The position numbers and the translations under genes are program-made. The notes beneath the pieces were generated by a model that saw only the letters and a list, made by a program, of their open reading frames with translations, searched no databases and had not been told where the DNA came from. Shown here one piece after another: positions 8,181 to 17,289 of a stretch of DNA of 64,000 bases (positions within the stretch are counted from its first letter, which is position 1; each line of letters opens with the position of its first letter). Source of the stretch: CAMDPA01 sp964574325 (GTDB lineage Bacteria > Pseudomonadota > Alphaproteobacteria > Rhizobiales > Hyphomicrobiaceae). Location of the stretch: NCBI GenBank assembly GCA_964574325.1, contig CAZNMY010000020.1, positions 7,170 through 71,169 of the forward strand, read 5' to 3'.

Positions 8181-8891
8181 ATGACCGAGACCGTCTTCCT
8201 CGCCGGCGCCAGTGGCGTCATCGGTCGGCATCTCGTACCGCTTCTGGTGGCCCGGAGATGGCGCGTGATCGGCACCACACGCTCACCGGGAAAAGCAACC
8301 GACATCGCTTCCCGAGGTGCCGAACCCGTGGTCGTCGACGTATTCGACGCCGAAGCGCTCGCCGCAGCGGTCGCCAGAGCACGCCCCTCGATCGTGATCC
8401 ATCAATTGACCGACCTGCCGCGCGATCAGGCACCGGCCGATATCGACCGCAGCCGCCAGCGCAATGCTCACCTCAGGATCGTCGGCACCCGCAATCTCCT
8501 CGCCGCTGCTGTCGGTGCCGACGCGAGGCGCTTCATCGCCCAGAGCATCTCTTTCGCCTATGCGCCAGGCCCCACCCCCTACGACGAGACCGCGCCGCTC
8601 AACGTCGCCGCGCCCGGTTCGGCTGGCGTCACGGCCCAAGGCGTCGAAAGCCTCGAACGCCAGGTGCTGGAAGCGCCGGTCGAAGGCATCGTGCTGCGCT
8701 ACGGCCGCCTCTATGGACCGGGCACGGGAACCGACACCGCTCCCGCGAACGGCCCGCTGCACGTCTCGGCCGCAGCCCGGGCCGCGTTGATCGCCTGCAC
8801 GAAAGGCTCACCCGGCATCTACAATATCGCCGAGAACGACGGCTGGGTGGACGTCGGCAAGGCCGCTCGCGACTTGGGCTGGCAGCCGTAG
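8181..8891 (+). CDS. NAD-dependent epimerase/dehydratase-like (extended SDR) protein
   Basis: The product is 236 aa. It starts MTETVFLAGASGVIGRHLVP, a classical N-terminal Rossmann glycine motif GASGVIG. It then has DVFDAEALAAAV (adenine-side acidic residue), SISFAYAPG and LRYGRLYGPGTG as in extended SDRs of the NAD-dependent epimerase type. The usual YxxxK catalytic pair is not evident (the region reads AQGVESLERQVL) and the C-terminal substrate domain is short. It may be an atypical reductase or an NAD(P)-sensing protein. The ATG at 8181 (after an adjacent GTG) is preceded by GGAG. Confidence 0.75.
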   Translation: MTETVFLAGASGVIGRHLVPLLVARRWRVIGTTRSPGKATDIASRGAEPVVVDVFDAEALAAAVARARPSIVIHQLTDLPRDQAPADIDRSRQRNAHLRIVGTRNLLAAAVGADARRFIAQSISFAYAPGPTPYDETAPLNVAAPGSAGVTAQGVESLERQVLEAPVEGIVLRYGRLYGPGTGTDTAPANGPLHVSAAARAALIACTKGSPGIYNIAENDGWVDVGKAARDLGWQP

Positions 8892-8942
8892 CCCGTCCGC
8901 GCCGCCCTCAACCCGCAAAACCAAGTCGCAAAAAGAAGGGGG

Positions 8943-8985
8943 TTTGGGGGATCATCCCCAAAACGGGTCTGGGTTCGTGACCCAG
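8943..8985. terminator. Paired hairpins between convergent SDR-like gene and thrS
   Basis: Two hairpins lie in the 178-bp convergent gap. One is TTTGGGGGAT-C-ATCCCCAAAA (8943-8963, one bulge), which ends in an A/T-rich stem usable from either strand. The other is CTGGGT-TCGTG-ACCCAG (8969-8985). No long T-tract follows, so termination is inferred from position and structure. Confidence 0.4.
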
Positions 8986-9069
8986 TCGCGAAGCGAATTC
9001 GACGCTGACACACCACCGATCCGTCACCGTTCGATGGGCACTCTCGAGACATGTCCCAGCCCCGCCCGC

Positions 9070-11013
9070 CTACTCCTTCATATCAGGCGCGGTCGCCTCC
9101 GCCTTCAGCATCGCGATCGCTTCGTCGAGCGGCATCACCTTGCTTTCCTGGCTGCCGAGCCGGCGGATCGAGACCGTCCGCTCCTCGGCCTCGCGCTTGC
9201 CCGCGACCAGCATGACCGGGATCTTCGCCATGGAGTGCTCGCGCACCTTGTAGTTGATCTTCTCGTTGCGAAGATCCGTCTCGGCCTTCACACCGGCCTT
9301 GCGCAGCGCCGCGACGACCTCGTGCGCGTAGGGGTCCGCGTCCGACACGATCGTCGCCACCACGACCGGCACCGGCGCGAGCCACAGCGGCAGATGCCCC
9401 GCGCAGTTCTCGATCAGGATGCCCGTGAAGCGCTCGAGTGATCCGAACATCGCGCGATGGATCATCACCGGCGTCTTCTTCTCGCTGTGATCGTCGATGT
9501 AGAACGCGCCGAACCGTGCCGGCAGGTTGAAATCGACCTGCGTCGTGCCGCACTGCCACGTCCGCCCGATCGCATCGCGCAGATGATACTCGAACTTCGG
9601 GCCGTAGAACGCCCCGTCGCCCTCCGCGATCGACGTCTTGATCCCCGGATGATCCTGGCTCATGCGATCGAGCACGCCTTTCATGGCGGCCTCCGCCTTG
9701 TCCCACAACTCGTCGGACCCGACGCGCTTTTCAGGCCGCGTCGCGAGCTTGATGTGAACGTCCTTGAAGTCGAAGTGATCGTAGATCGACAGCATGAAGC
9801 GGTTGATTTCGAGACACTGCTCCGCAATCTGATCTTCCGTGCAGAAGATGTGCGCGTCGTCCTGCGTGAACGCGCGCACCCGCATCAGCCCGTGCAGCGC
9901 GCCCGACGGCTCGTAGCGATGCACGATGCCGAACTCGGCGATTTTCAGCGGCAACTCTCGATAAGAGCGCAAGCCGTGCTTGAAGATCTGCACGTGGCCC
10001 GGGCAGTTCATCGGCTTCAACGCGAAGACCCGCTCGTCCTCCGTTTCGGTCGTGAACATGTGCTCGTGGTACGTCTGCCAGTGACCAGACGTCTCCCACA
10101 GCGTCCGGTCGAGCAGCTGCGGCGAGTTCACCTCGACGTAGCCCTCCATGTCGCAGCGCCGACGCATGTAGGCGACGAGCTTCTGGAACAACGCCCAGCC
10201 CTTGGGATGCCAGAACACCGTGCCGGGCGCATCATCCTGGAAATGGAACAGGTCCATCTCGCGGCCGAGCTTGCGATGATCGCGCTTTTCCGCTTCCTCG
10301 AGCTGGTGGAGATAGGCTTTGAGCTCGTCCTCCGTCGCGAACGCCGTGCCGTAGATCCGCTGGAGCTGCGGGCCTTCCGAATTGCCGCGCCAATAGCTGC
10401 CCGAGAAACGCTGCAGCTTGAACGCCTTCCCGATCGCACCCGTAGATGTCATGTGCGGACCGCGGCACAAATCCAGCCACTCGCCCTGCTTGTAGATCTT
10501 CACGTCCTCGCCTTCAGGGATCGCGTCGACCAGTTCGACCTTGAACAGCTCCCCCTTCGCCCGGAAGAAATCCTTCGCCTTGTCGCGGCTCCACACTTCC
10601 TTCGTGAAGGCCGCGTTCTTCGCGATGATCTCCTGCATCTTCTTCTCGATGCGCGGCAGATCCTCCGGCACGAACGGCTCGGCCTTCGCGAAATCGTAGA
10701 ACCAGCCGTTCTCGATCACCGGACCGATCGTCACCTGCGTGCCTGGAAACAGCGCCTGCACGGCTTCCGCCATCACGTGCGCGGCATCGTGCCGGATCAG
10801 CTCCAGCGCTTCCGCGTCCGTACGCGAAACGAATTTGACCTGTGCGTCCCTCGTGATCGGTTCGGCCGCATCGGCCAGCACGCCGTCGAGAACCATCGCA
10901 ACCGTTCGCTTGGCCAGCGACGGCGCGATCGCCTTGGCGACGTCGAGCCCCGTCGAGCCGGAGGGAACCTGGCGCTGCGCGCCATCGGGAAACGTCAGCG
11001 TAACCGTCGTCAT
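9070..11013 (-). CDS. thrS: Threonyl-tRNA synthetase
   Basis: Class II aminoacyl-tRNA synthetase charging tRNA-Thr. The order is complete: TGS domain (1-60), editing domain with HDAAH (His75, His79), catalytic core and anticodon-binding domain (from about 535). The core has the zinc-site Cys in MNCPGHVQIF, the motif 2 region (EFGIVHRYEPSG and then VRAFTQDDAHIFC) and motif 3 FGSLERFTGILIE. The ATG at 11013 gives 647 aa and has AAGGAG 7 nt upstream, so the in-frame ATG at 11034 was rejected. No T-box or other leader structure was seen upstream. Confidence 0.98.
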   Translation of the reverse strand: MTTVTLTFPDGAQRQVPSGSTGLDVAKAIAPSLAKRTVAMVLDGVLADAAEPITRDAQVKFVSRTDAEALELIRHDAAHVMAEAVQALFPGTQVTIGPVIENGWFYDFAKAEPFVPEDLPRIEKKMQEIIAKNAAFTKEVWSRDKAKDFFRAKGELFKVELVDAIPEGEDVKIYKQGEWLDLCRGPHMTSTGAIGKAFKLQRFSGSYWRGNSEGPQLQRIYGTAFATEDELKAYLHQLEEAEKRDHRKLGREMDLFHFQDDAPGTVFWHPKGWALFQKLVAYMRRRCDMEGYVEVNSPQLLDRTLWETSGHWQTYHEHMFTTETEDERVFALKPMNCPGHVQIFKHGLRSYRELPLKIAEFGIVHRYEPSGALHGLMRVRAFTQDDAHIFCTEDQIAEQCLEINRFMLSIYDHFDFKDVHIKLATRPEKRVGSDELWDKAEAAMKGVLDRMSQDHPGIKTSIAEGDGAFYGPKFEYHLRDAIGRTWQCGTTQVDFNLPARFGAFYIDDHSEKKTPVMIHRAMFGSLERFTGILIENCAGHLPLWLAPVPVVVATIVSDADPYAHEVVAALRKAGVKAETDLRNEKINYKVREHSMAKIPVMLVAGKREAEERTVSIRRLGSQESKVMPLDEAIAMLKAEATAPDMKE

Positions 11014-11424
11014 ATACGGGTCTCCTTCTCTCACTCGCTGCCAACCAACGCAGGTAAGATCGCCGCCTTTTGATCCCGGTCGCCCCTCTCGTCAAGCCTG
11101 CACGGCCGCTGCAATCGGTGCCCCTTAACGATCCCCGCCGCTTAATGGCCCGTGTTCAGTCAAAATTGTGCCATGACTATTGGCCGAGTATGGCGCCACC
11201 GGATGGGGAAACGGATTTTCGGCTTCGCGCAGATCGGCCGCACGTGAACACGGGTGCGCCGCATTTCGGATGCGAATGGCCGCATGAGGATGGAGGTTGG
11301 GCTCGACACCAGGTCAGCCTCCGTTTACCAAAAGTTTGCAGGTTATGTCCTAGTGATCCTGCAGGCCCCTGCACGGTGATTTTCGGATCCGGCACGCGCC
11401 GGCGTTGTACTCGAGGGAGCGACC
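11014..11424. other. 411-bp divergent intergenic region, no gene seen
   Basis: This lies between the starts of thrS (minus strand) and the TAXI binding protein (plus strand). No ORF with a ribosome site or family similarity lies here. A modestly AT-rich stretch at about 11325-11350 precedes the plus-strand gene, but no convincing -35/-10 pair could be assigned. Confidence 0.4.
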
Positions 11425-12624
11425 ATGTTCACGCGTCTTGTGGCAGCACTCTCCTTGTCGGCTTTGACGGGTTTCCTGTCGCTACCTGCGGCGGCACAGA
11501 CCGAAAGCCCCGAGGATTTGACTAGAGAGCGCGGCACCGTTGTCGCCCAGCGCGCGACCGGTTCACAGCAGCGGCCGATTTCCGCCGCAGCCGTCGGCGA
11601 ATCCCAGATCATCGAGCGTGCCAACGCATGGACGATCGGCATGGCCGCCGGTCTGCCCGAAGGCACCTTCCTCCCGTTCGCCGCCGAGATTGCCCGAAAC
11701 CTCAACCAAGGCAACGACCTGCGCATCCTGCCCATGGTCACGCCGGGGGCCACCGACAACGTTCGCGACCTGCTCTATCTCCGCGGCGTCGACATCGCGA
11801 TCACCCACACCGATGTGTTCGACCACTTCCGCAACGTCGAGAAGATCAGCAACATCGAGCGCCGCGTGAACTTCGTCACGGGGCTCTACGTATCCGAGAT
11901 CCATCTGGTGGTCCGCCCCGAGATCAAGACGTTGCAGGACCTCGCGGGCAAGAAGGTCGGTTTCCATGTCGCCGGCTCCGGCTCGACGACCACCGGCCCG
12001 ATCGTGTTCCAGAAGCTCGGCGTGAAAGTCGAGCCGGTCTTCGTCTCCAACGCCATTGCGCTGGAGAAGATGAGGACCGGCGAACTCGCCGCCATCATCC
12101 ACAACGGCGGCAAGCCCAACGGCCTCATCAAGAACTTCAGGAACGACGCCAATTTCCGGCTGATGGAGATCCCGTTCGACAAGTTCGACGAATTCTACGT
12201 CCCCTCCGTGATGTCGTCCACCGACTACCCGAACTTCATCAAAAAGGGCGAAAAGGTCGAGACCATCGCCGTCCCCGCCGTGCTGGCGGTCTACAACTGG
12301 CCCCGCACCTCCGACCGCTTCCGCCGGGTGTCGCGCTTCATCGACGCCATGTTCGATCGCTTCGAGAACTTCAAGGGCCCCGGCTACAACCCGCTCTGGA
12401 AGGACATCAATCTGGCAGCCCAGGTGCCGGGATGGTCGCGCTATTGGGTCGCCGAAGAAAAACTGAAGGCGATCCAGGCGAAGACCGCCGCCGCGCCCCA
12501 AGCCTCTGTCGATATCCAGCTGGCACGGCAGCAGGCCGCCCGCGCTGCTCCCGGCGACGCTGCGACCCAGGAAAGGCTCTTCCAGCAGTTCCTCGAATGG
12601 TCGAAGGGCCAGACGAAGCGGTGA
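11425..12624 (+). CDS. TAXI-family TRAP transporter solute-binding protein
   Basis: The product is 399 aa with a Sec signal peptide (cleavage near PAAA, residue 24). The mature part has TAXI-type (TRAP-associated extracytoplasmic immunogenic) features: GMAAGLPEGTFLPFAAEIAR, then GATDNVRDLLYLRGVDIAIT, and LQDLAGKKVGFHVAGSGSTT. TAXI proteins bind solutes in the periplasm for fused DctQM permeases. No TRAP permease gene is in the window, so it is an orphan here. A GAGGGAG Shine-Dalgarno lies 5-6 nt before the ATG. The C-terminal 60 residues are Ala/Gln-rich and extra to the family fold. The stop codon lies in a 14-bp tandem duplication (12613-12640). Confidence 0.85.
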   Translation: MFTRLVAALSLSALTGFLSLPAAAQTESPEDLTRERGTVVAQRATGSQQRPISAAAVGESQIIERANAWTIGMAAGLPEGTFLPFAAEIARNLNQGNDLRILPMVTPGATDNVRDLLYLRGVDIAITHTDVFDHFRNVEKISNIERRVNFVTGLYVSEIHLVVRPEIKTLQDLAGKKVGFHVAGSGSTTTGPIVFQKLGVKVEPVFVSNAIALEKMRTGELAAIIHNGGKPNGLIKNFRNDANFRLMEIPFDKFDEFYVPSVMSSTDYPNFIKKGEKVETIAVPAVLAVYNWPRTSDRFRRVSRFIDAMFDRFENFKGPGYNPLWKDINLAAQVPGWSRYWVAEEKLKAIQAKTAAAPQASVDIQLARQQAARAAPGDAATQERLFQQFLEWSKGQTKR

Positions 12625-12715
12625 TGACGAAGCGGTGATGGAGACGAAGCGCTGGTCGAACTGCTGACGCGCTGAAGGGTGGTTGGCGGGGGCCGACGGG
12701 AACAGGAGGGCTGGG

Positions 12716-13915
12716 ATGGCGTCCAAAGGTCAAGCACGCGGGGGCTCGTTGCTCGCGCTGGCGATAGGCCTGCTTCCGCAGGTGCCGATGGCGCCCGCGG
12801 TGTTGGCCCAAACCCCGCAGCCACAGGGCAGCGCAACCGAAAATCCGGCATCGAAGCTCGGCATCCGCGTCGCGCCCGTGATCCTCGCCGAGCCCGAAGT
12901 CGAAACCTCGATCAAGATCCAGGTCGGCCCCGACAATTCGATCCCCCGTCAGACGTTCCTTCGCCTGCGCGGTATGCCGCTGGCCGCCAAACTCTCCGAA
13001 GGTCACGTCGTTTCGCCCGGCGTCTGGGCCGTGCCGCTCGCGGCTCTGCCGTCCCTGCGCCTGCTCGCGCCGCTGTCGAGTTCCGGCCGGACGGAAATCC
13101 ATATGTCGCTCGTCGGCGTCGACGGCGGCGTGCTCGCCGAAACCCGATCCTCGCTCGTCGTCGCACCCGCCTGGCTGCTCGGCTCGAGTGGTCAGCGCCA
13201 GGACGTAACCCGCGCCGTGCCCCAGAGCCGGCCGGAGTTGGCGGCAACGCCCCCTCCGCCTGTCACGCCGCCGCCGGTCGCCTCCCCCGTCGTCGAAGCC
13301 CGAGCCGTACCGGCCGTGATCGAGCAGCCGCGCGCTCCCGCTCCCCCGCCGCCGCCGCCCGTAGCGATACCGGCACAGAAGGCTTCACCGGTTGCGAAAG
13401 CACCGCCCGCGCCCGTCGCGGCCACTCCCGTCGCGCCGTCCCCCGTCGCGCCTTCGCCGCAGCCTGCAGCCCGCCCTGAAACGCAGGCCCCCGTCGTCGC
13501 CGCGTTGCCACCCGCAGCAGCCCCCGTCGCGCCGGCCCCGAAGGCCCCACCGCCACCGGCGGCCAGAGCCGTACCGTCTCCCGCCCCCGCGGCCGTCGCA
13601 CCGGTCCCGAAGGCTCCCCCTCAGCTCACCGCCGCCGATCGCCAACGCGCCGACTCCATGATCCAGCGCGGTGATGCGTTCTGGCGTCAGGGTAACTTCG
13701 CCGCCGCGCGCCAGTTCTTCCGCCGCGCCGCCGACATGGGTCTGGCCGCCGGCGCACTCCGCATGGGCGCCACATACGATCCCGTGGAGTTGTCGAGCAT
13801 CGCCGTCGTCGGCCTCGAGCCCGATCCGAAGGAAGCCGCGATCTGGTACGAGCGCGCCCGCGAATTGGGCGCCCCCGAAGCCAGCGCCCGCCTGTCCCGG
13901 ATGCCGTCGCGCTGA
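12716..13915 (+). CDS. Secreted Pro/Ala-rich protein with C-terminal Sel1-like repeat region
   Basis: The product is 399 aa from ATG 12716 (AGGAGGG upstream). It has a signal peptide (about 1-32), a beta-rich globular part (45-155), then a low-complexity Pro/Ala/Val linker (about 170-303). The C-terminal helical region (305-399) contains GDAFWRQGNFAAARQFFRRA and KEAAIWYERARELGAPEA, typical of Sel1/TPR repeats. It follows the TAXI gene by 91 bp on the same strand and may be co-transcribed. It is probably a periplasmic scaffold. No precise function was recognised. Confidence 0.7.
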   Translation: MASKGQARGGSLLALAIGLLPQVPMAPAVLAQTPQPQGSATENPASKLGIRVAPVILAEPEVETSIKIQVGPDNSIPRQTFLRLRGMPLAAKLSEGHVVSPGVWAVPLAALPSLRLLAPLSSSGRTEIHMSLVGVDGGVLAETRSSLVVAPAWLLGSSGQRQDVTRAVPQSRPELAATPPPPVTPPPVASPVVEARAVPAVIEQPRAPAPPPPPPVAIPAQKASPVAKAPPAPVAATPVAPSPVAPSPQPAARPETQAPVVAALPPAAAPVAPAPKAPPPPAARAVPSPAPAAVAPVPKAPPQLTAADRQRADSMIQRGDAFWRQGNFAAARQFFRRAADMGLAAGALRMGATYDPVELSSIAVVGLEPDPKEAAIWYERARELGAPEASARLSRMPSR

Positions 13916-13946
13916 ACATCGGCGGCACCCGCCGACGACAGGCTGC

Positions 13947-15395
13947 TCACCCACCGACCTGCAACTGCAGCGTCTGGTCGCCGCGCCGGATCGCCATCAG
14001 CCAGACCCGCTGCGGCTCGGCCAGCACGCGATCGAGATCGTTCACGTTCCCGATCGCCTGCCGTGCCACCTGCTGCACGATATCGCCCTGGCGGAACCCG
14101 AGCCGCGCCGCCGTCGAACCGCTGCGCACGGACACGATCACCACGCCCGCTTCCGCGTCGATGCCCATCAGATCGGCGACCGCGGGCACCAGATTGCTCA
14201 CCCGCGCGCCATCGAGAGGATGCCGTCCGGAGAGATTGCGCACGTCGTCCTTGCCCGGCGGCGGCGGCACCGCGACCGCAACCGGCAGCGTCAATTGCCG
14301 GCCGGCGCGCAGAACCCTCAACTCCGCGCGCTTACCGATCCCGCGCGTGGTCAGCCGGTAGAGCGCCGACCGGGGATCGGCGACCTCGAATCCGTCGACG
14401 CCGATGATGACGTCTCCCGCCTTCAGGCCGGCATCGGCAGCGGGACCGGACGTATAGACCCGCGTCACGAACGCACCGGCCACTCGCGTCAGTTTGAACT
14501 GCTCCGCGATCTCGCGCGTCACCGGCTCGAGCCGCGCGCCGAGCCATGGCCGCTCGACCTTGCGCCCGCTCACCGCGCTGTCGACGTAGAGCTTCACGAG
14601 ATTGGACGGAATGGCGAAGCCGATGCCGACCGAGCCGCCCGACCGTGAGAAGATCGCCGTGTTGATGCCGACGAGCCTTCCTGCCATGTCGACCAGCGCA
14701 CCGCCCGAGTTGCCCGGATTGATCGCCGCATCGGTCTGCAGGAACACCTGCGCATCCGAACTCGAAACCTCCGTGCGCGCCAGCGCCGAAATGATGCCGC
14801 TGGTCACGGTCTGACCGACGCCGAACGGGTTGCCGACGGCGAGTACGAGATCGCCGACCTCCACCCGGTCGCTGTCCTCGAACTCGACGAATGGAAACTT
14901 GGTCCCATCGCCGGAAATCCGCAGCACCGCGATGTCGGACTTCTCGTCGGACACCATCACCTTGGCATCGAATTCGCGCCGGTCCGCCAGCACCACCCGC
15001 ACCTCGCCGGCCTCGCTGCCCTTCACCACGTGGGCATTGGTGACCATGATGCCGTCGGCGTTCACGATCACGCCCGAACCCAGCGAATTCTGGATGCGCT
15101 CCTGCGGCATGCCGAACATTTCGCCGAACAACCGGCCGAACACCGGATCGTTGGCGAACGGCGAGTTCTGCGTCTGCACGCGACTGCGCACATAGACGTT
15201 CACGACGCCGGGCACGACGCGCTTCACGATCGGCGCGAACGAATATTGCACGGCTGTCCGCGTCGGCGGCGGCTCTCGCTGCGCTGCCGCCGGCGGCATC
15301 ACGGAATCGAGCCCCGTCCCGATCAACGGCGCCGCGACCGCCGCCAGGAACAGCCCGAGACCCAAACCCGGCGCGGTGATTGAGCGACCCGACAT
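13947..15395 (-). CDS. DegP/HtrA-like periplasmic serine protease with two PDZ domains
   Basis: The product is 482 aa. An N-terminal hydrophobic segment (about 8-38) is a signal peptide or anchor. The trypsin-like domain has the full triad: His122 in TNAHVVKG, Asp154 in KSDIAVL, Ser230 in NPGNSGGALV. The first PDZ (about 285-375: PAADAGLKAGDVIIGVDG) and the second (about 395-480: AARLGFRQGDIVQQV) follow. This is the S1C Do-family layout for envelope protein quality control. The second PDZ is shorter than in E. coli DegP. A GAAGGG sequence precedes the ATG. Confidence 0.92.
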   Translation of the reverse strand: MSGRSITAPGLGLGLFLAAVAAPLIGTGLDSVMPPAAAQREPPPTRTAVQYSFAPIVKRVVPGVVNVYVRSRVQTQNSPFANDPVFGRLFGEMFGMPQERIQNSLGSGVIVNADGIMVTNAHVVKGSEAGEVRVVLADRREFDAKVMVSDEKSDIAVLRISGDGTKFPFVEFEDSDRVEVGDLVLAVGNPFGVGQTVTSGIISALARTEVSSSDAQVFLQTDAAINPGNSGGALVDMAGRLVGINTAIFSRSGGSVGIGFAIPSNLVKLYVDSAVSGRKVERPWLGARLEPVTREIAEQFKLTRVAGAFVTRVYTSGPAADAGLKAGDVIIGVDGFEVADPRSALYRLTTRGIGKRAELRVLRAGRQLTLPVAVAVPPPPGKDDVRNLSGRHPLDGARVSNLVPAVADLMGIDAEAGVVIVSVRSGSTAARLGFRQGDIVQQVARQAIGNVNDLDRVLAEPQRVWLMAIRRGDQTLQLQVGG

Positions 15396-15521
15396 GACAA
15401 GCCCTTCTGCTTCGAACCCTACCCGATGACCGCGCCTGCATAGGGCAAGTCTGCCCCGCCGCTCACCACGTTCAATAGAGGCGCTGCACGACGATTTGAA
15501 GTCCCCGCAGGCGCACCGTCG

Positions 15522-16598
15522 TCACGCGTCCCCGCGCACTTCCCGCCACAGCCCCAGCTTTTCCTGTGCGACGCGGTCGGAGAAGCTGAAGAGCACGCAT
15601 TCTTCCTCGCCCACGATCCTGTGCGGCATCCAGCATGGCACCGCCAGGATGTCGCGCGGCTTGAACGCGATGCGCTGTTCATCTCCCGCCTCGCCCACGA
15701 CCAGCGTCCCGCGCCCCTCGACCGGCGAGATCACGACGTTTTCCGTCGTCCGGTAGGTCTTGGTCTCGAACCCCTTCGGCAGCAACTGCAGGAAAGTCGA
15801 TATCGTCGGCATCGCACTGCCGCCGGTGGTCGGATCGATATAGGTGAGCTTCAGCCCGCAGAACGGATCCCACTCCTGCGCCGCCCTGAGCTTCTCGAGC
15901 GCCGCCCGCGAACGATCATAGGGATAGGAGAAGATCGGCGACTCGAGCCTGGTCCAGCGCTCGTTCACCGGCCTCATGTTGGCGCCGAAGCGGGCCTGGC
16001 TGTCGCCCACGGGACGGCTCAGAGGCGCCCGGTCTGCCGGATAGTGATCGAAGAACATCGCCCCGAACGTCGCAACCATCGGGATATCCAGGCCGTCGAG
16101 CCAGAAATACGGCCCTTCGCCGTCGTGGCCGTGATCGTGCCCATGATCGTGCCCATGATCGTGCCAGGCATCGGACGGCGTGATGATGAAGTCGCCCGGC
16201 CGCATGATCGATTTCTCGCCGGCCACCGCCGTCCACGCGTCGCCTTTGCCCTCCAGGATGAACCGCAATGCCGCCGGCGAATGCTTGTGCGCGGGCGCGC
16301 ATTCCCCGGGCAGGATCATCTGCACCCCGGCATAGAGCGACTCGAGGATGCGGTGCGATCCGTTCAGCCCCGGGTTCTCGAGCGTCAGAACGCGCCGGTT
16401 CGCCTCCTGCGCCGTGATGAGCCCGCCCGCCTCGATCAGCGCCGGCCTGATGACGTCGTCGAAATCCCATAGATGCGGCCGCGACCGCACCTGGTCCTCC
16501 GGACGCGGCGGCACCAGCCGCGTCGTCCACAACGGCGACGTATCGAACCCCGCGACCTTCTTGTAGAACGCTTCCCGGCGAGCCGCGTTGTCCACCAT
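15522..16598 (-). CDS. Gentisate 1,2-dioxygenase-like bicupin with an HDHG repeat insertion
   Basis: The product is 358 aa from ATG 16598 (a GTG sits one codon upstream, with GGGGAG before both). The sequence follows the gentisate / 1-hydroxy-2-naphthoate dioxygenase family. The first cupin has Fe(II) ligands in HKHSPAALRF (His104, His106) and WHDHG (His146); the second cupin includes FLQLLPKGFETKTY and VPCWMPHRIVGEEE. The enzyme class cleaves gentisate-type aromatic rings extradiol-like to maleylpyruvate. At the first-cupin exit the family WHDHG is expanded to a run of alternating His-Asp-His-Gly (149-158), encoded by a 12-bp tandem repeat. No maleylpyruvate isomerase or hydrolase gene is adjacent. 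Confidence 0.87.
   Translation of the reverse strand: MVDNAARREAFYKKVAGFDTSPLWTTRLVPPRPEDQVRSRPHLWDFDDVIRPALIEAGGLITAQEANRRVLTLENPGLNGSHRILESLYAGVQMILPGECAPAHKHSPAALRFILEGKGDAWTAVAGEKSIMRPGDFIITPSDAWHDHGHDHGHDHGHDGEGPYFWLDGLDIPMVATFGAMFFDHYPADRAPLSRPVGDSQARFGANMRPVNERWTRLESPIFSYPYDRSRAALEKLRAAQEWDPFCGLKLTYIDPTTGGSAMPTISTFLQLLPKGFETKTYRTTENVVISPVEGRGTLVVGEAGDEQRIAFKPRDILAVPCWMPHRIVGEEECVLFSFSDRVAQEKLGLWREVRGDA
16132..16166 (-). repeat. 12-bp tandem repeat, 2.9 copies, inside the bicupin gene
   Basis: The unit TGATCGTGCCCA is repeated at 16132, 16144 and 16156 (last copy incomplete). On the coding strand it encodes His-Asp-His-Gly repeats next to the iron-site histidine. Being a multiple of three it keeps the frame and could change copy number by slippage. 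Confidence 0.9.
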
Positions 16599-16750
16599 CA
16601 CACAAACTCCCCGGCCTTGAACGGCGGCGTATTCGAGCAGCCCACCCGAACGCCTCTACGCATCAGTTTAGGCACACCTGTCGGCCCGCGCCACCCCATC
16701 GCCGCACCCTGAACAAAGCCCATGGGATTACAGGGAAATTTACAAATTTC

Positions 16751-16781
16751 TTGCTTTTGGCGCCTGCCGCGCCCATATAAG
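16751..16781 (+). promoter_or_regulatory. Candidate promoter for cspA
   Basis: TTGCTT (16751-16756) is followed after 17 bp by CATATA or after 19 bp by TATAAG (16776-16781). It sits in the 332-bp gap between the bicupin and cspA and would give a leader of about 140 nt. Long 5' leaders are usual for cold-shock mRNAs. No specific cold-box motif was identified. Confidence 0.4.
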
Positions 16782-16930
16782 CCGCACGCGCACTTGGAAA
16801 TCGGAGTGCTCGAACTCACAGCTTGGTCTTGGCTCACACGCGCGTCGCTTGTCTGTCTTTCCCAAATTCTGAGATCACCGATGCCGCCGGCGCGGCGTCC
16901 GACTAGAAAAGTGTTGGGAAAGGAACCGAC

Positions 16931-17143
16931 ATGCGCATCAATGGCACCGTGAAATTCTTCAATTTCACCAAAGGTTTTGGGTTTATCACTCCGGACACCG
17001 GCGGCCAGGACGTTTTCGTTCATGCCACCGCATTGGAATTCGCCGGCATTTCGAACCTCGCCGAAGGTGACAAGGTGAGCTTCGTCCTCGAGGACGACAA
17101 GAAGGGCCGCGGCAAGAAGGCAGCTCAGATCGAGCGCCACTAG
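16931..17143 (+). CDS. cspA: Cold-shock domain protein (CspA family)
   Basis: The product is 70 aa and is a single cold-shock domain. RNP1 is KGFGFI (14-19) and RNP2 is DVFVH, preceded by NGTVKFFN, with EGDKVSFVLEDDKKGRGKKA at the C-terminal half. These proteins bind single-stranded RNA/DNA and melt mRNA structure. GGAAAGGAA sequence precedes the ATG. A small TTG-start gene and an infA-like gene follow on the same strand. Confidence 0.95.
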   Translation: MRINGTVKFFNFTKGFGFITPDTGGQDVFVHATALEFAGISNLAEGDKVSFVLEDDKKGRGKKAAQIERH

Positions 17144-17156
17144 GAATTGTTCTGTC

Positions 17157-17195
17157 ACGGACGGGGAGTTGGCGACAGCACGGTTCCCCATCCGT
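17157..17195 (+). terminator. Stem-loop downstream of cspA
   Basis: Arms ACGGACGGGGA (17157-17167) and TCCCCATCCGT (17185-17195) pair over 11 positions with one mismatch and a 17-nt loop, starting 13 nt after the cspA stop. There is no T-run, so it may be an mRNA 3'-stabilising or attenuating structure and not a classical terminator. Confidence 0.4.
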
Positions 17196-17289
17196 CGAAC
17201 GAAACACGGCGATTGTTTTCCGAAACGGCAAATGCCGGAATTCGACGCCGAATACGAATGACACGAGGTGCATTGGCCCGGAGGTTGTT

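Noticed and set aside
9457..11073. 538-codon plus-strand frame opposite thrS
   Set aside because: Mirror of thrS, which is unambiguous.
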